Below, in pieces: positions 61,106 through 64,000 of a DNA stretch of 64,000 nucleotides (position 1 is the first letter of the stretch; each line of letters starts with the position of its first letter). Both the position numbers and the translations under genes were made by a program. The notes beneath the pieces were generated by a model, which had not been told where the DNA came from, made no database searches, and was given only the letters and a program-made list of their open reading frames with translations. Source of the stretch: Pholiota molesta (taxonomy: Eukaryota; Basidiomycota; Agaricomycetes; Agaricales; Strophariaceae); assembly GCA_014925825.1 (NCBI GenBank), contig JACGCK010000004.1, positions 372,001 through 436,000 of the forward strand. Direction: 5' to 3'.

Positions 61106-61836
61106 GGAAGTGGAAGCCAGTTTTGTTCAAATTTCAATGTCGGTGCACATATGTCGACTCTATGATTTATGGAAAGATACTCATCTGATACGCCGCAGTA
61201 CGCCGCAGTCTGTGCGTTGGACTGAATGCGGTAAATGAACTTCAAGTCGACAGCTATAACACATCATGTCTTGCTTTCGTATGGAAAGAACGCAGCAACT
61301 GACTATATGCGTAGCATGGGTCGACGCTAGCGCTCAGAACCGATCTAAGGTTGCAGAAGCACGACGCTTTGACAACTGAGCTGGATCTATCTGGATTCTG
61401 AGCCCTGATACTCGGATCTGGCCCTAATTTACTCCTATTCGATATCTGTGGCAGTGGGGAGTTCGACGATGTTATACCGCAATGTACCAGTGACCTACAA
61501 TTTGGTTTCTCTGAAATTCGAAGAAGCGACACCGGAGTGTCCAAGGGCGACAATTGAAATATCATTGATAAGTGATGATCGATGAATTGGAGCTGGATGG
61601 GAGATCCGGAGACGCGAGCCTGGAGCATGACCGGAACGAGGATTCCATGCAGACTCGGACAACGAAATAGATCGAGAAGATACGTGCAAAGTACGTAAAT
61701 GGACGCTGTCTGAGGTGATGGAAGTTGCAGAGAGAGTCATGGGATGCGCATAGCGGTCTCAGAGGCGCGTATGAAGTCACGGGTCATGTGCGGGATATAA
61801 AGGATGGGTTCAGGACTCTGTGGTGTTCGCACCAAC

Positions 61837-64000
61837 ATGCAGACCTCCACCCGCCGCCTCACTGCCGTCGTGGTTCCGTCACCGCCCCTGACCCCTTTGG
61901 CGTCCACACAACCGTCAACCTCGACCCCAACCGCACTTCCAGTAGCACCCTCACCATTGTCCGCATTCAGCCCGCGACACCGGCCCCAGTTCCACCCGCG
62001 CTCAATGAACCGCCCGCGTCCCCTGTCCTCAGTTCCCGCCGTCTCCACCGCCGCATCTCCCAGACCCCCAGCAGCGGTCCCGCCCCCGCCGAGCCGCCTA
62101 GCACCCGCGTCAGCTTCGCTTTCTCTTCCTTTGGTTCCAGCGGCGGGCCTCGCCCTTCGTCTCCGAGCGGCAGCCATCCGCCAAGCCCCTCGTCATCGCC
62201 CCGCCTCCGCCCCTCGTCTCCACACCTTGGTGCATCATCTTTCGGTGGCGGCAAGCCCCGTCTGACACCTGATCAACTTGTGGATCTTGCGCGTCAAGCG
62301 ACGATTCCGCGTCCCCATATCACATCGCCCAATGAAATCCCTACTCCCGCGACATTCACACCCCTTCCAGATGATATTTTCCTTCCCTTTATCGATCGCC
62401 CTACAGAGGTTGCTGCTCTCATCTCTTCCCCGCCCGATGTCAAGCTCTTCACTCTACTAGCGCAGACCTTCGCAAAGCTTCATTCGTCCCCTGCCGATCA
62501 AGCGTCGAAGCAAGCCCCTGTAGATCTCCCGCGCGATCCCGTGCAGTGGACTTATCCCCAGCTTGTTCACCACCTCACCAAGATCGATCGTGACATCGCA
62601 TCCGACTTTATCTGGACCATCGCGGCCCGGAAGTGCATCTTCTCTCATTCCGAGCTCATCTGGGAGCGTATCAAAGGCGCACTTGGTGTCCCACCCGAGC
62701 TTGATGTAGACTACGATTTCTTAAACGATGATCAGGACAGTCCCGATACCAGCGACATCTCGGACGATGAAGGGCGCGCAGCCAAAGGCCACTGGTCCGA
62801 TTGGGACGACGTCATGGACTCGCCGCAATATGGGCGCAACCCGAAGCGCCTTAGTGACTCGCCCGCGGCAAGCATGTACCTTGCGGCGGCAAAGCGCGAG
62901 GAGGAGGCACATTTTCGTGCGCAGATGGACGACCGCCTCCAGGGGCTTCAGGACACCACCTATAACGTATCTCCTCGCGCGGAGCCGGACACGCTAGCTG
63001 CTGAGAGTGCAGGCGAGGCTACGATCGTGCCCACCCCGCATGTGCGTAGCCCGCCAGACCAGGAACAGAGCGGCATCGTCTTTGGTATGTTCAGCCCCCC
63101 GCTTATCACCCACCGCGAGCCGACTTTGGAGAAAAGCCCGGAGTATATATCGATTGAACCGCTCCTCGCGACCACGTCCCCACCGTCGAACTTCAGCGGC
63201 TCTGGAACAAATCCAAGCGATGGACTTGGCGATATTGCTGAGGGCGCGGAGGAGGAAGAGGATATCACCGCCGCCTCTGTTGAGGCGGCGACCGGCACAA
63301 GTTCGAGTCCGCACGACTATCTCAGCGCCGGCTCCAAAGTCGCCTCCCCTGGAGGCGATGGCCTGGTCTCACCATCACAAATTCAGGGCCTCCGCATCTC
63401 GACCTCGCCACTTCCACCTACTGGCGCATCAACCTCATCAACCTCGCCGCTCCCGCTTGGCGCGTCCACCTCAATCGACACCCCACCTGTGCTCTCCCCT
63501 ATTTCGCCCCTTCCGCCGTACCCATCGCAGCCAGTGCAGCCTCGTCCTCCGCGAGCTCGATCAACAACGGCTCAACGGGCGCAGGCAGCCAAACAATCCC
63601 CGCGTCGGGCTCGCATGGGTCGCGGTCGCATTCACGCGCGTCGTCGTTCTCGTCAATTGGCCCGTTCCAGCGATCGGAATCGACAGGAAATCTAGCCGCG
63701 TCGTGGACCATGATGGCGGCGAGCGCCGCTGCCGCGGGTGGGTCTCAATATGCGGGATCGGTGTTTGGGAGCGAGGCAGGGGATAGCAGCGGGTATATGA
63801 GCGATGGGACCGTGGGCCTGGCCAGCCGCTCTTCCCCAGTAATTTTGCGAGGCTGGCGGGTGGGCCGACGATGAGGGCGAAGTGAGTTTTTGTGTCTTTT
63901 ATATTTTTCGATTGTCCAGACTACATACTGCGGTGTGCTGACATTTTTCCTTTTCTGGTTTGGCTTTGTAGTAATCCTGCGACGCGAGGCACTAGCACGG
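61837..64000 (+). CDS. Large Ser/Pro-rich disordered protein (3' partial)
   Basis: A GC-rich coding region that runs off the right edge. It probably starts MQTSTRRLTAVVVPSPPLTP at 61837, just before one missing C (near 61,895) that shifts into the long frame with FGVHTTVNLDPNRTSSSTLTIVRIQP. After a Pro/Ser-rich stretch there is one ordered-looking block: PRLTPDQLVDLARQATIPRP, PLPDDIFLPFIDRPTEVAALI, and WTYPQLVHHLTKIDRDIASDFIWTIAARKCIFSHSELIWERIKGALG. An acidic segment (SDISDDEG) and long low-complexity stretches follow. A second break (~63,550) leads into SSINNGSTGAGSQTIP. Near 63,882 an exon ends at GPTMRAK, and the next exon starts at ~63,972. The family is unknown; the ordered block should be the best handle for identification. 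Confidence 0.7.

Noticed and set aside
61737..62254. Minus-strand Gly/Arg-rich frames opposite the rightmost gene
   Set aside because: Antisense shadow of Pro/Ser/Ala-rich coding sequence; no motif.

Overview
This is a fungal nuclear window, most likely from an agaricomycete-type basidiomycete. The evidence is dense genes split by many ~45-60 nt GT-AG introns, an intron-bearing tRNA-Pro, basidiomycete-style F-box/LRR proteins, and fungal versions of housekeeping genes (SEC1, RPT4, QNS1, SEC6, COQ6, MIR1, RIB3, PSD, TUL1/DSC1, NNF1, TRM82). All assignments come from reading protein motifs by eye; no database search was run.

Layout. 1-19.6 kb is a compact housekeeping block: SEC1 (5' end outside the window), RPT4, tRNA-Pro, a multi-pass membrane protein, an S10 serine carboxypeptidase, QNS1, SEC6 and COQ6. 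19.6-38.8 kb is gene-poor: I can support only one Ser/Pro-rich disordered protein (26.0-27.4 kb) and a 2.49-kb fold-back mobile element (34,026-36,516) with 1.2-kb inverted arms and a perfect 8-bp target duplication. 38.8-64 kb is compact again: a coiled-coil protein, a conserved beta-rich protein with a proline-rich tail, two F-box proteins, MIR1, RIB3, phosphatidylserine decarboxylase, a small basic protein, tRNA-Asp, TUL1/DSC1, NNF1, TRM82, a tiny ORF, and a disordered protein running off the right edge.

Reading-frame quality. Many conserved genes, several of them essential in yeast, carry isolated single-base deletions, mostly in short homopolymers. Adding one base back restores the family sequence in each case. 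In RPT4 and SEC6 the total exon length becomes a multiple of three only after counting these lesions. MIR1, NNF1 and COQ6 read through intact. I interpret the lesions as assembly or base-calling errors rather than pseudogenes, so protein translations from this window should not be used uncorrected.

How the genes relate. SEC1 and SEC6 both act in vesicle tethering and fusion at the plasma membrane and lie about 12 kb apart. COQ6, MIR1 and RIB3 serve respiration and flavin supply (COQ6 is itself a flavoprotein). RPT4, TUL1 and the F-box proteins belong to ubiquitin-proteasome turnover. Several pairs are head-to-head with short shared promoter regions (SEC6/COQ6 141 bp, TUL1/NNF1 279 bp, MIR1/RIB3 ~0.4 kb).
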